This document shows positions 8,821 to 17,675 of a stretch of 64,000 nt of DNA, piece by piece. This DNA is from Spiribacter halobius. GTDB taxonomy: Bacteria; Pseudomonadota; Gammaproteobacteria; Nitrococcales; Nitrococcaceae. Location: NCBI RefSeq assembly GCF_020883455.1, contig NZ_CP086615.1, positions 1,240,001-1,304,000 of the forward strand, written 5' to 3'. Positions within the stretch are counted from its first letter, which is position 1, and the number at the start of each line of letters is the position of its first letter. The position numbers were made by a program, and so were the translations under genes. Under the pieces are notes generated by a model. It was not told where the DNA came from and ran no database searches. It saw nothing but the letters and a program-made list of their open reading frames with translations.

Positions 8821-11709
8821 ATGCCGCGCCTGAACCTGATGATCGACCTGGAGCGCTGCATCGGCTGCAAGAGCTGCGAGGCGGCCTGCAAGCAGGTCAA
8901 CGGCCTCGGGCCGCACGAGTACCGCACCCGCGTGCAATGGCTCGGCGACCCGGACGTGCCGGACCTCGACTTCCTGACTGTCACCTGCCAGCAGTGCGAG
9001 CGCCCGGCCTGCCTGCGGGCCTGCCCGGTCTCGCCGAAGGCGCTGGAGAAGGACCCGGACACAGGCGTCGTCAGCGTGGACGAGTCCCGCTGCACCGGCT
9101 GCGGCGAATGCGTCGCCGCCTGCCCCTATGGCGCCATGGGCTACGACCCGGTGGAACACCATGCGGTGAAGTGCGATCTCTGCGCGCCGCGGCGGGCCGA
9201 GGGCGGCGGGCCGGCCTGCGTCAGCGTCTGCCCCACCGAGGCGCTCAGCTTCGGGCGCCACGACGACCTGCTCGCCCGCGCCCGGGACGCCGGCCGCCAC
9301 GTGCGCGACCACGACCACTTCCTGCAGGGGCCGGGGACGATCATCCTCGATCGCATGGGGCGCCCGGAGCATGGCCGGGACACCCTGGCCGGGCGCGTGG
9401 TGCCGAAGGCCCAGGACGACCCCGGCCGCCGCGGGGTGCTGGACGGTGCGGCCGTGGCGACGCCCTACCGCGTGCCCGCCGCGGAGCGCCGGGCGGATCG
9501 GATCGAGCGCGGCGGCTGCAACATCTGCTTCAACGGCTGCCCGGTGAAGTATCACCTGCGGGGCGACGAGGTCATCGGCATCCTCGGCAACGACGACGAT
9601 CCGATCTTCGCCGGCCGGGTCTGCCCGAAGTCCCAGATGTCGCTGCAGATGTATGCGGGCAACCAGCGCCTGACCCGGCCGCTGAAGCGGGTGGGTGCCC
9701 GGGGCGAGGGCCGCTTCGAGCCCGTGAGCTGGGAGCACGCGCTGGACGACATCGCCGCGCGGCTGCGCGGCGTCCGCGAGCGCCATGGCCCGGAGGCGCT
9801 GGCCATCTTCCTCGGCACGCGCACCGGCGTCCTTACGATCATGGGCTATGCGCGGCTCTTCCAGCAGCTCTGGGGCACGCCGAACATGCTCACCACGCAG
9901 ATCCTCTGCGACGAGGGCAAGGTGCAGGCGCTGGAGCGGGTCCAGGGCTCGACCAACCTCGCCAACATCTACACGCGCGAGGACATCGGCAGCGCCGATC
10001 TGCACGTGTACATCGGCGACAACCAGGCGGAGACGCGGCCGGTCAATTTCGGCCTGGTCAACGGCTGGCGGCTCGAGCGCGGCGCCCGCATGGTGGTGGT
10101 GGACCCGCGGCTCACCGCCACCGCCAGCAAGGCGGACCGCTGGCTCGCCATCCGCCCCGGAACCGACATGGCGCTGGGGCTCGCCCTCATCGGGCATCTG
10201 TTCACGAGCGGCCTGCATGACCAGGCCTTCTGCCGCGACTGGGTCCTCGGCTGGGAGCACTGGCGGGACTTCATCGCCGCCGAGGGCTACACCCCGGAGT
10301 GGGCGGCGCCGATCACCGGCCTGGCAGCGGCGGATATCCGCTGGCTCGCCGAAACCATTGCCGCGGCGGACGGCTGCATGCTCTACCTCAGCCGGGGCGT
10401 CAATCAGCACGCCAACTCGACCCAGTGCAACCGGGTGTTCATGTTCCTCGCCGCGATCACCGGCAACTGGGGCCGCCCCGGCGGCGGCTTTTCCAACGTC
10501 GCCTCGGAGCCGGACTGGGGCCCGCTGCCGGTACCGGAGACGCGGCGCAAGGTGCCGGAGCGGGGACCGGTGGGTCCGAGCGTCACCGACTGGGCGAACG
10601 CGGCGCTGCAGGCGGAGCCTTATCCGCTGCGGGCGCTCATCACCGGCAACAATCCCGTGGGCCAGTGGCCGGACAGCGAACGCACGCAGCAGGCCCTCGC
10701 GGCCATGGACCTGGTGGTGCACATCGAGCTCTTCCGCAACGCCACCTCCGAGTGGGCGGACTACGTGCTGCCGGCGGCGAGCGGCATCGAGAAGGGCGGC
10801 GTCAGCCGGCTCGCCGAAGACCGGCGCATCGTCTGGAACGACCGCATGATCCCGCCGCCGGGCGAGGCGCGCTCCGATCACTGGATCTGGGTCGAGCTCG
10901 GCCGGCGGCTTGGCTTCGGTGACGTGCTCGAGGAGCGCTACAAGGACCCTGCGGTGTTCTGGGACGAGGTCTTCCGCCAGGCGACGCCGGACCTGCGCGG
11001 GGTCACCGTCGAGCGGCTGCGTGAGCAGCCGGGCCGCTGGCTGCGCACGCCGCTGCGGGAGGAGGGTGCACCGGAGGCGGGCACGCTCTACCTGGAAGGC
11101 ACGGCCTTCCCGGGGGATCCCGAGGGCCGGCGTTTTCCCACCCCGAGCGGCCGCCTCGAGTTCTGGAGCGAAGCCCAGGAACAGGCCTTCGCGGCACGCG
11201 GGCTATCGGCGCTGCCGTTCTTCTACGGTGACGCCGAGCAGGGCAGCCCGATGCCCTGGTTCGCCGCAGAGGGCGCCGGTGGGGTCGGCGGCCTGCGGCG
11301 GAGTGCGCGCCATCCGGGTGCCGCCGACGCCGCTGCAGGTTTCGACACCGAGCTCGTGACCGGCCGCCCCCCCGCGCCGCAGTTCCACTCCTGGACCCAC
11401 TACTTCTGGCAGGCCCAGGAGATGTGGCCCGATCTCTACTGCCAGCTGCATCCGGACAAGGCGAGCGCCATCGGCGTTGGCGACGGCGACCGGGTCCGGC
11501 TCGAGACGCCCGATGGCGGCAGCCTCGAGGCCCGCGCCTGGGTGACGCGGGGTATCCGCCCGGAGAGCGTGTTCGTGCCCATCGGCTGGGGGGAAGGCCA
11601 GCCCTGGCACCCCTGGGGATCGGTGAACCGCCTGACCCGCGGACATGGCGACCCGTTCTCCGGCCAGCCCAACCTCAAGCTGCACCGCTGCCGGGTGCGG
11701 CGGGCGTAG
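8821..11709 (+). CDS. fused ferredoxin-molybdopterin oxidoreductase (one-chain B+A subunit)
   Basis: 962 aa fusion. Residues 1 to about 160 form a PsrB/DmsB-like ferredoxin with four cysteine groups (CIGCKSCEAAC, CQQCERPAC, CTGCGECVAAC, CDLC/CVSVCP). After a linker, a complete Mo-bis-MGD catalytic chain begins at GGCNICFNGCPVKY (its own [4Fe-4S], closed by GRVCPKS), with a likely Cys Mo ligand in QILCDEGK. The usual separate B and A subunits are thus merged with B first. No Tat signal is present, so the enzyme should be cytoplasmic. The membrane protein 4 bp upstream is its presumed anchor. Substrate is unknown; a sulfur oxyanion is likely from context. Confidence 0.8.
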   Translation: MPRLNLMIDLERCIGCKSCEAACKQVNGLGPHEYRTRVQWLGDPDVPDLDFLTVTCQQCERPACLRACPVSPKALEKDPDTGVVSVDESRCTGCGECVAACPYGAMGYDPVEHHAVKCDLCAPRRAEGGGPACVSVCPTEALSFGRHDDLLARARDAGRHVRDHDHFLQGPGTIILDRMGRPEHGRDTLAGRVVPKAQDDPGRRGVLDGAAVATPYRVPAAERRADRIERGGCNICFNGCPVKYHLRGDEVIGILGNDDDPIFAGRVCPKSQMSLQMYAGNQRLTRPLKRVGARGEGRFEPVSWEHALDDIAARLRGVRERHGPEALAIFLGTRTGVLTIMGYARLFQQLWGTPNMLTTQILCDEGKVQALERVQGSTNLANIYTREDIGSADLHVYIGDNQAETRPVNFGLVNGWRLERGARMVVVDPRLTATASKADRWLAIRPGTDMALGLALIGHLFTSGLHDQAFCRDWVLGWEHWRDFIAAEGYTPEWAAPITGLAAADIRWLAETIAAADGCMLYLSRGVNQHANSTQCNRVFMFLAAITGNWGRPGGGFSNVASEPDWGPLPVPETRRKVPERGPVGPSVTDWANAALQAEPYPLRALITGNNPVGQWPDSERTQQALAAMDLVVHIELFRNATSEWADYVLPAASGIEKGGVSRLAEDRRIVWNDRMIPPPGEARSDHWIWVELGRRLGFGDVLEERYKDPAVFWDEVFRQATPDLRGVTVERLREQPGRWLRTPLREEGAPEAGTLYLEGTAFPGDPEGRRFPTPSGRLEFWSEAQEQAFAARGLSALPFFYGDAEQGSPMPWFAAEGAGGVGGLRRSARHPGAADAAAGFDTELVTGRPPAPQFHSWTHYFWQAQEMWPDLYCQLHPDKASAIGVGDGDRVRLETPDGGSLEARAWVTRGIRPESVFVPIGWGEGQPWHPWGSVNRLTRGHGDPFSGQPNLKLHRCRVRRA

Positions 11710-11719
11710 GCGGCGCGGC

Positions 11720-12442
11720 TCAGAACAGCAGCAGCACCAACGACAGTCCGATCAGCGCCAGCAGGGCGACGCGGCGGAATCGTGCCTCGTCGATGCGATG
11801 GAAGATGAGCGAGCCGATGCCCACGCCGACGAGGAAGAAGGGCGCCAGGGTGAGCGCCAGCATTCCCATGGATAGCGAGAATACCCCGGTGTACGCAAGA
11901 TAGCCGAGGGTGACCGACGAGATGAAAATGATGAACAGCGTCAGGTGGGCGCGGGTGGTGACCACCGGGTCCGGCCCCGAGAGCAGGTAGAGGATGACCG
12001 GTGGGCCGCCGACACTGGTCGCACCGGTGAGCACGCCACTCACGGCGCCGACGGCGAGCCCGGCGAGCGCGTGTGGGCGGCCGTGGTAGCGGAAACCCTG
12101 GAGCATGAGCAGGGAGAACCCGAGCACCATGGCCGCGATCAGCTTGCGGGTGAGATCGGGGTCCAGGCTTGCCAGCGCGGTGGCGCCCAGCGGTACCGTG
12201 GCAGCGGCGGCGACCAGGATGGGGGCGAGTCGGCGCGGCCGGGCGAAGCGCAGGGCCGCCGGCAGCATGCTGGCGGCGGCGACACTCTCCAGCAGCAGGC
12301 TCGTGACCACCGCCTGCGCCGGCGTCACGATCAGCGACAGCGGCGCAGTGAGCACGATGGCGCCGCCGAAACCGGTCACCCCTCGGGTGAGGCCGGCCAG
12401 CAGGGCCAGCGCCCCGGCGAGCGCGAAGATCATCGGGCTCAC
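11720..12442 (-). CDS. TSUP (TauE/SafE) family exporter
   Basis: 240 aa with eight predicted membrane segments and the two-fold TSUP pattern: GLTRGVTGFGGAIVL in the first half and the related GVLTGATSVGGPPVILY in the second. TauE/SafE proteins export sulfite, sulfoacetate and similar anions. Next to a sulfite dehydrogenase and a putative sulfonate pathway it most likely removes excess sulfite. It is convergent with the molybdoenzyme gene, the stops being 10 bp apart, and lies downstream of the iclR regulator on the same strand. Confidence 0.8.
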   Translation of the reverse strand: MSPMIFALAGALALLAGLTRGVTGFGGAIVLTAPLSLIVTPAQAVVTSLLLESVAAASMLPAALRFARPRRLAPILVAAAATVPLGATALASLDPDLTRKLIAAMVLGFSLLMLQGFRYHGRPHALAGLAVGAVSGVLTGATSVGGPPVILYLLSGPDPVVTTRAHLTLFIIFISSVTLGYLAYTGVFSLSMGMLALTLAPFFLVGVGIGSLIFHRIDEARFRRVALLALIGLSLVLLLF

Positions 12443-12591
12443 CGTTTACTCACCGGCATGCAGCGCCCATGCACGGCGGCAGGCGCGGGTCTGACCGGCG
12501 GTACGGGCGAGTGTTCGGCAGGGCATCCCGGCTATTCGTGATCGTTATTCGAGACGATTACTATACCATTTCGAGAATAGGCGGTCGGCTA

Positions 12592-13398
12592 TCAGCGGTG
12601 GTCGTGGCCAGGGTCGTCGAAGGTGATCGCCAGGCGTTCAGCCGCCTCCCGCAGCGCAGCAACGTGGGGGCGCGCCTCCTCCACCGTCAGCCGCGCCTCC
12701 GGCGCGGAAATCGCCACGCCGGCGACGACACGCCCACTCGGTCCGCGCACGGGCACCGCCAGGCACACCACGCCGGACATGAACTCGCAGTTGTCGAAGG
12801 AGACGCCGTCGGCGCGGATGCGCTCGAGGTCGGCCTCAAGATCCTCGCGTCGGGTGCGGGTATTCTCCGTGTAGCGGGTGAGCGGCAGGGTAGTGAGATA
12901 CTTGTCCCGCTGGCGCTCGGACATGAAGCTCAGGAACATCTTGCCGAGCGCCGTGCAGTGGATGGGCACGCGGCTGCCGACGTCGAAGCGCAGGCCCAGT
13001 GGCCACTTGGTCTCGACACGGTCGACGTAGACCACCTGCCCCGAGGCCATGACCCCCAGATTCGCTGTTTCCCCGGTCTGCTCCGCCAGCGCATGGAGGA
13101 TATTGTGCCGCGGCCCGCGTTGGGCGGCGGAGGCCAGCACGTCCAGCGCCAGGGCCACGAGCCGGTCGCCCTCGACCAGCCGGCTGCTGCCGGGCTCGCG
13201 CTTCAGGTAGCCGAGCTCGCGCAGGCTGTTGACGACGCGGTGGGCCGTGGGCTTGGCGAGCCCCAGCAGCGCGGCCAGCTCTGCGGTGGTGGAGGGGATC
13301 GGCTGGCGGACGGTGGCCTCGATGATGTCCAGCGCCTTGGTCAGCGAGCCGGAGCGCTCGCCGTTGGCTTCCGCTGCCTGGATCTTTGGGCTGCGCAT
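12592..13398 (-). CDS. IclR family transcriptional regulator
   Basis: 268 aa from the chosen ATG at 13398, preceded by CGAGGT. The longer open frame upstream has no better start. An N-terminal winged helix-turn-helix (TTAELAALLGLAKPTAHRVVNSL) is followed by the IclR effector domain with HCTALGKMFLSF and the C-terminal FMSGVVCLAVPV segment. IclR proteins control uptake and breakdown of carboxylates, aromatics and sulfonates. It is divergent from cysH and co-oriented with the TSUP exporter. A perfect palindrome in the divergent gap is a candidate autoregulatory site, and the soe upstream repeat is a second candidate target. Confidence 0.85.
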   Translation of the reverse strand: MRSPKIQAAEANGERSGSLTKALDIIEATVRQPIPSTTAELAALLGLAKPTAHRVVNSLRELGYLKREPGSSRLVEGDRLVALALDVLASAAQRGPRHNILHALAEQTGETANLGVMASGQVVYVDRVETKWPLGLRFDVGSRVPIHCTALGKMFLSFMSERQRDKYLTTLPLTRYTENTRTRREDLEADLERIRADGVSFDNCEFMSGVVCLAVPVRGPSGRVVAGVAISAPEARLTVEEARPHVAALREAAERLAITFDDPGHDHR

Positions 13399-13498
13399 GC
13401 TGCGACCTCGTAACGGGCACCTGCGCCGGGTGCCGGAGCGTGACGGATTCCGTATGCCGCGAGTGTAACGCACGCGTCACGGCCATGGCCGTTAAAAC

Positions 13499-13512
13499 AT
13501 TCAGCGCTGAAT
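13499..13512. promoter_or_regulatory. palindromic operator candidate between iclR and cysH
   Basis: The 14-bp sequence ATTCAGCGCTGAAT is a perfect palindrome in the AT-richer divergent gap between iclR and cysH. It shares the TTCA...TGAA outer half-sites with the repeat upstream of soeA. It is suitably placed for IclR control of itself, of cysH, or both. Confidence 0.4.
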
Positions 13513-13598
13513 TTATCGATTTTTATTCCTTCTGTGCATGTTCCCGGGCGCGGTAGCGTGACTGACCACGGATCCCAGGCGGCATAAGGGAGCAGGCC

Positions 13599-14318
13599 AT
13601 GACGGTGATTTCCTGGCAGACAGGGCTGTCCGGCGAGGTGCTGGCCCGGGCGAACGCGCGACTAGAGGCGAGGTCGGCGGAGGAGCGGGTGGCCTGGGCG
13701 CTGGAGCGCTTCGGTGACCGCATCGTGCTGGCGTCGAGCTTCGGCATCCAGGCGGCACTGATGCTGCACCTGGTCAGCCGGCAGCGGCCGGACATCCCCG
13801 TGGTGCTGGTGGACACGGGCTATCTGTTCGCCGAGACGTACCGCTTCGCCGACGCGCTGACCGAGCGGCTCGGCCTCAATCTACAGGTCTACCGCCCCGC
13901 GCTCAGCGCCGCCTGGCAGGAGGCTCGCGATGGCCGGCTCTGGGAACGGGGCCTCGAGGGCATCGAGCGCTACAACCGGCTGCGCAAGGTCGAGCCGATG
14001 CAGCGGGCGCTGCGGGAGCTGCGGGCGCAGGCTTGGTTCAGCGGCCTGCGGCGCGCACAGTCCGCCACCCGCGAGCGCCTCGGCGTGCTTGCCGAGCAGG
14101 GCGGGCGGATCAAGGTGCATCCCGTGGTCGACTGGAGCGACCGCGACGTCCACCGCTACCTGCAGGCCCACGATCTGCCTTACCACCCGCTGCGGGAGCA
14201 GGGCTACGTCTCGGTGGGCGACTGGCACACCACCCGCCGGCTGGCCGACGGCATGCGCCCGGAGGATACGCGGTTCTTCGGCCTCAAGCGGGAGTGCGGT
14301 CTGCACGAGGCGGGCTGA
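13599..14318 (+). CDS. cysH: phosphoadenosine phosphosulfate (PAPS) reductase
   Basis: 239 aa CysH. The PP-loop motif [13 protein letters not shown] binds the nucleotide and the C-terminal [10 protein letters not shown] carries the catalytic cysteine. The CC...CxxC cysteines that bind a [4Fe-4S] cluster in APS reductases are absent (the aligned segment reads NRLRKVEPM). It is therefore a PAPS-type, thioredoxin-dependent enzyme producing sulfite for assimilation. No cysIJ, cysDN or cysC lies adjacent; instead it stands between iclR and the sulfonate block. An assimilatory sulfite producer beside sulfite-oxidising genes is notable. Confidence 0.92.
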   Translation: MTVISWQTGLSGEVLARANARLEARSAEERVAWALERFGDRIVLASSFGIQAALMLHLVSRQRPDIPVVLVDTGYLFAETYRFADALTERLGLNLQVYRPALSAAWQEARDGRLWERGLEGIERYNRLRKVEPMQRALRELRAQAWFSGLRRAQSATRERLGVLAEQGGRIKVHPVVDWSDRDVHRYLQAHDLPYHPLREQGYVSVGDWHTTRRLADGMRPEDTRFFGLKRECGLHEAG

Positions 14319-14334
14319 GGTTGGCGCTCTCTGG

Positions 14335-14372
14335 TGACGGGTGACGGGTCACGCGTCACCCGTCACCCGTTG
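14335..14372 (+). terminator. strong GC-rich hairpin after cysH
   Basis: An extended inverted repeat (ACGGGTGACG ... CGTCACCCGT, with further GTGACGGG/CCCGTCAC repeats) lies 20 bp after the cysH stop. It could form a very stable stem. No T-run follows, so it may be a Rho-assisted terminator or an mRNA 3'-end stabiliser rather than a classical intrinsic terminator. Confidence 0.5.
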
Positions 14373-14442
14373 CGTATCCCGCGTATACTCGCGCCCCGAT
14401 GGCAACGGGCCCGCTGCCGGGCCCTGGGCGATGGGGGATTCG

Positions 14443-14589
14443 ATGAAGGACCTGGGGCTTTTCCTGCTCGGTGTCTGGCTCGTCCTGCAGGGGCTGCAGG
14501 AGCTGCTGGACCTGCACTTCCGCTACGACGATCTCGCCCTCGGCGTGCTCGGCATTGCCGCCGGGGCGCTCATCATCATCCGGCGCTAG
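14443..14589 (+). CDS. small conserved membrane protein
   Basis: 48 aa from the ATG at 14443 (MKDLGLFLLGVWLVLQGL...), preceded by GATGGGGGAT. Two hydrophobic helices (about residues 4-18 and 30-45) are separated by an acidic, aromatic loop (LDLHFRYDDL). The protein ends in RR. Small two-helix proteins of this layout are widespread in Proteobacteria but have no known function. It converges on the Zn-alcohol dehydrogenase gene, ending 4 bp from its stop. The longer in-frame extension upstream runs through the hairpin and is not credible. Confidence 0.6.
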   Translation: MKDLGLFLLGVWLVLQGLQELLDLHFRYDDLALGVLGIAAGALIIIRR

Positions 14590-14593
14590 GCGC

Positions 14594-15583
14594 TCACGGC
14601 CTGAGCACGACCTTGGGCGCTGCCAGCCGGCCCGCGTCCAGATCGGCGAAGGCGCCGTCACCGTCCGCCAGCGGGCGCTGCTCGATCCAGTCCAGCGGCC
14701 CGAGGGCGCCGGCATGCAGGGCATGCAGGGCAGCGCGCAGGTCGGTGGGCGTATACGTGTAGCAGCCGACGAAGGTGATCTCGGAGAGGGTGAGCTTGCG
14801 CGCGTCCATTGCCGAGCTGGCCTCGCCGAGCCCGATATGCACGATGACCCCGCCCGGGCGGACCGCGGCGATTGCCGCGTCGCGGGTCGCGGCATGGCCG
14901 ACGGCATCCACCACGAGGTGGAAGCGGTCCTCGCCGGGCGGCCCGGCGCTCACCGGGTCGTGTACGGCAAAGCCCAGGCGCTCCATGGCCGCGGCCCGCA
15001 GCGGGTTGGTCTCTGCCACCGTCACATCGCCAGCCCCGAGCCAGCGCAGCACCAGCGCGCTCAGCGCGCCGATGGCGCCGCCGCCGATCACCAGGTTGCG
15101 GCCCTCGGCGAAGGGGCGGAAGGCGCAGCGCTGGCCGAGGTGGATGCCGTGCAGCGCGGTGGCCGTGGGCTCGGTGAGTGCCGCCGCGTTCAGGTCCATG
15201 CCCTCCGGAACGGGAATGAGATTGCGTTCCGGCAGGGTGACGTACTCGGCGAACGCCCCCGGGCGGGCCATGCCGATGAGCTGGCGCTGACGGCAGAGAT
15301 TCGAGCGCCCGTCCGTGCAGTCCTCGCAGAGGCCGCAGGTGACCAGCGGATTGAGCACTACCCGCTGGCCCCGGTGCGAGCCGTCCACCACCTCGCCGGC
15401 CGCCTCGTGGCCGAGCACCAGAGGCGGGCGCCGGCGCGGGTCGGCGCCATGATAGCCATGCATGTCCGAGCCGCAGATGGCGGCGGCGTGCACCCGGATC
15501 AGGGCCTCGCCCGGGGCGGGCTCGGGCACCGGCTCGTCGCGCAGCTCGAGCCGGTAGGGTTCGGTGTAGACCAGCGCCTTCAT
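14594..15583 (-). CDS. zinc-dependent alcohol dehydrogenase (HpsP/HpsO-like candidate)
   Basis: 329 aa medium-chain dehydrogenase. Features are the catalytic zinc region (CGSDMHGYHG, GHEAAGEVV), the structural zinc cysteines CGLCEDCTDGRSNLC, and an NAD(P)-binding GGGAIGAL. It is third in the minus-strand block after the HpsN-like enzyme and the SDR. In known 2,3-dihydroxypropane-1-sulfonate clusters, HpsN is accompanied by two further dehydrogenases that interconvert the sulfonate stereoisomers, and this gene fits one of those roles. Without the gene context I would call it only a threonine/sorbitol-type MDR enzyme, so the substrate is inference. Confidence 0.7.
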   Translation of the reverse strand: MKALVYTEPYRLELRDEPVPEPAPGEALIRVHAAAICGSDMHGYHGADPRRRPPLVLGHEAAGEVVDGSHRGQRVVLNPLVTCGLCEDCTDGRSNLCRQRQLIGMARPGAFAEYVTLPERNLIPVPEGMDLNAAALTEPTATALHGIHLGQRCAFRPFAEGRNLVIGGGAIGALSALVLRWLGAGDVTVAETNPLRAAAMERLGFAVHDPVSAGPPGEDRFHLVVDAVGHAATRDAAIAAVRPGGVIVHIGLGEASSAMDARKLTLSEITFVGCYTYTPTDLRAALHALHAGALGPLDWIEQRPLADGDGAFADLDAGRLAAPKVVLRP

Positions 15584-15596
15584 GGTTGCCTTCTCC

Positions 15597-16361
15597 TCAG
15601 CAGGACGAGAACCCGCCGTCGACGAACAGGGTCTGCCCGGTGATGTAGTCCGAGGCCGGGCTCGCCAGGAACCGGGTGACTCCGGCCAGATCCTCCAGCC
15701 GGCCGTTGCGCCTTGCCGGCGTATGCGCGGCGAGCGCCGCCGCCCGCTGCTCGTCCTCGAACACCGGCGCGGTGAGCTCGGTGGGGAAGAACCCGGGGGC
15801 GATGGCGTTGCAGCCGATGCCGTGCCGGGACCAGGCCTCGGCCATCGCGCGGGTCATCTGCATCACGCCGCCCTTGGCGGTGCCGTAGGGCAGGCTGTCC
15901 GGGAAGGCACGGACCGACTGCAGCGAGGCGAGGTTGATGATCCGCCCCCAGCCGGCGGCCTGCATCGCCGGGACCAGCGCCCGGGCGAGGAAGAATGGTG
16001 CGGTCAGGTGCAGATCGAGGGTGAGCCGCCAGTCGGCGAGGGTCACCTCGTCCACCGGCTGGCGCAGGTTCACGCCCGCCGCGTTGACGAGGATGGCCGG
16101 TGCGCCGAAGGCTTGCGCCGCCGCGGCGGCCACAGCGTCGAGGCCTTCGGCGTCCGCCAGGTCCGCCGCAAGGGTGGCTGCCGCACCGGTTTTCGCGGCG
16201 TTGATCCGCTGGGCGGTAGCGCGGAGCTGGTCTTCCCGGCGGGCGACCAGCACCACGCTCGCGCCCGCCGCGGCCAGCGCCTCGGCCATGGTGCGGCCGA
16301 TGCCGGAGCTCGCCCCGGTCACCACCGCGACCCGTCCTTCGAGCTCGCCCGCCGCGGTCAT
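15597..16361 (-). CDS. SDR family dehydrogenase (HpsO/HpsP-like candidate)
   Basis: 254 aa classical short-chain dehydrogenase. It has the coenzyme motif TGASSGIG, NAAGVN, an active-site YGTAK and the C-terminal ITGQTLFVDGG. Its ATG overlaps the stop of the HpsN-like gene by 4 bp (ATGA), implying translational coupling. With the adjacent Zn-alcohol dehydrogenase it would provide the two accessory dehydrogenases of a dihydroxypropanesulfonate pathway. Cofactor preference is likely NAD, since no basic residue follows the second strand's end in an obvious way. Substrate is inferred from context only. Confidence 0.72.
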   Translation of the reverse strand: MTAAGELEGRVAVVTGASSGIGRTMAEALAAAGASVVLVARREDQLRATAQRINAAKTGAAATLAADLADAEGLDAVAAAAAQAFGAPAILVNAAGVNLRQPVDEVTLADWRLTLDLHLTAPFFLARALVPAMQAAGWGRIINLASLQSVRAFPDSLPYGTAKGGVMQMTRAMAEAWSRHGIGCNAIAPGFFPTELTAPVFEDEQRAAALAAHTPARRNGRLEDLAGVTRFLASPASDYITGQTLFVDGGFSSC

Positions 16362-17662
16362 GCCGAGGCCTCCGTCTCCAGCGGCTCGTCCGGGAAGTAG
16401 CGGCGCAGGCGGGCATCACCGGTGCGGGCGTGGGCCTCCATGCCCTCGCCCCGGGACAGGCGGGCGGCGACCCGGGCGACGTCCCGGGTCCCCTCCCGGC
16501 TCTGGCGCTGGTAGCTCACGACCTTGAGGAATTTGAGCGCGCTCAGGCCGCCCGTGTAGCGGGCAGCGCCGCGGGTGGGCAGGATGTGGTTGGTGCCCGA
16601 GCACTTGTCGCCGAAGGCGACCGTGGTCTCCTCGCCGAGGAACAGCGAGCCGTAGTTGCGCAGTCGCTGCAGCCACCAGTCCTGATCCGCGGCATGCACC
16701 TCGAGGTGCTCCGGGGCATAGCGGTCGCTGACCGCTACCGCTTCCTCGCGGTCCCGGCAGAGCACGACCTCGCCGTAGTCGCGCCAGGAGGCCTCGGCGG
16801 CGTCGCGCTGCAGCTCGGGCAGATCGGCGATGAGGCCGGGCATGTGCTCCAGCACCTTCCGCCCCAGCGCCTCGTCGGTGGTGATCAGCCAGGCCGGAGA
16901 GTCCAGGCCGTGCTCGCACTGGCCGACCAGGTCGATCGCGACCAGCTCCGGGTCGGCGGTGTCGTCGGCGATGATGGCGATCTCCGTGGGCCCGGCGAAG
17001 AGGTCGATGCCTACCTCGCCGAACAGCAGCCGCTTGGCCTCGGCGACGAAGCGGTTGCCGGGGCCGACGAGGATGTCCGCCGGGGCGCCGGTGAACAGGC
17101 CATCCGCCATGGCGGCGACGCCCTGGACGCCGCCGAGGGCGAGGATGCGATCGGCGCCGGCGCGATCCATGGTGTACAGGATGGCGGGGTGGATGCCGTC
17201 CGCCCCCTTGGGCGGCGAGCAGGCGATGACGTTCTCCACGCCGGCGACGCGCGCGGTACCCACGCTCATGATGGCCGAGGCGATATGCGCGTAGCGCCCG
17301 CCCGGCACATAGCAGCCGGCTGTGGTCATGGGAATGATGCGCTGGCCGGCGAACAGCCCCGGGCTCAGCTCGGTCTCGAATTCCTGCAGGGAGTCGCGCT
17401 GCCGGCGGGCGAAGTCGGTGACCCGCTTGAGCGCGAACTCGATGTCGTCTTTCAGCGTCTCCGGGAGGCGGGCGGCGGCGCGGGTGATGGTCTCCCGGTC
17501 CACCACGGGCTCGCCCTCGAAGCCGTCGAGCTCCCGGGCGTAGGCGCGTGCGGCGGCCTCGCCCTCGCTGCGGATGCGCTGCAGCATTTCGCTGACGCGT
17601 TCGCTCACCTGCGGCGCCTCGTAGGCGGCGGTGCGGGATGCCTGCTTGATGTACTCAGCCAT
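16358..17662 (-). CDS. hpsN: HpsN-like sulfopropanediol 3-dehydrogenase (histidinol dehydrogenase fold)
   Basis: 434 aa member of the histidinol dehydrogenase family. The zinc-binding QCEHGLDS and the C-terminal EAHA histidine are kept, with LFAGPTEIAII before them and FGDKCSGTNHILPT near residue 355. No histidine-biosynthesis gene is nearby. Instead it heads a catabolic operon with two other dehydrogenases, next to a TRAP transporter, which is the hallmark of HpsN. HpsN oxidises 2,3-dihydroxypropane-1-sulfonate to sulfolactate in two NAD-dependent steps. A LacI-type operator lies 14 bp upstream of the ATG. A different HDH-family polyol dehydrogenase remains possible. Confidence 0.7.
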   Translation of the reverse strand: MAEYIKQASRTAAYEAPQVSERVSEMLQRIRSEGEAAARAYARELDGFEGEPVVDRETITRAAARLPETLKDDIEFALKRVTDFARRQRDSLQEFETELSPGLFAGQRIIPMTTAGCYVPGGRYAHIASAIMSVGTARVAGVENVIACSPPKGADGIHPAILYTMDRAGADRILALGGVQGVAAMADGLFTGAPADILVGPGNRFVAEAKRLLFGEVGIDLFAGPTEIAIIADDTADPELVAIDLVGQCEHGLDSPAWLITTDEALGRKVLEHMPGLIADLPELQRDAAEASWRDYGEVVLCRDREEAVAVSDRYAPEHLEVHAADQDWWLQRLRNYGSLFLGEETTVAFGDKCSGTNHILPTRGAARYTGGLSALKFLKVVSYQRQSREGTRDVARVAARLSRGEGMEAHARTGDARLRRYFPDEPLETEASA

Positions 17663-17675
17663 GACCGATTTCCTC

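Noticed and set aside
8308-10881. 857-aa open frame on the minus strand
   Set aside because: Lies opposite the fused molybdoenzyme, whose cysteine clusters are unmistakable. The reverse translation is a repetitive Arg/Ala/Gly/His-rich shadow.
12530-12585. Palindrome-like TTCGAGA repeats between iclR and the TSUP gene
   Set aside because: The repeats are direct and imperfect and do not align with either palindrome proposed for IclR; too weak to call an operator.
13599-14318. Dissimilatory or plant-type APS reductase
   Set aside because: The paired cysteines for a [4Fe-4S] cluster are missing, so the protein is a PAPS reductase.
16358-17662. Histidinol dehydrogenase HisD of histidine biosynthesis
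   Set aside because: The fold is the same, but no his gene is nearby and the gene is coupled to two catabolic dehydrogenases, a TRAP transporter and a LacI operator, which favours HpsN or a related polyol enzyme.
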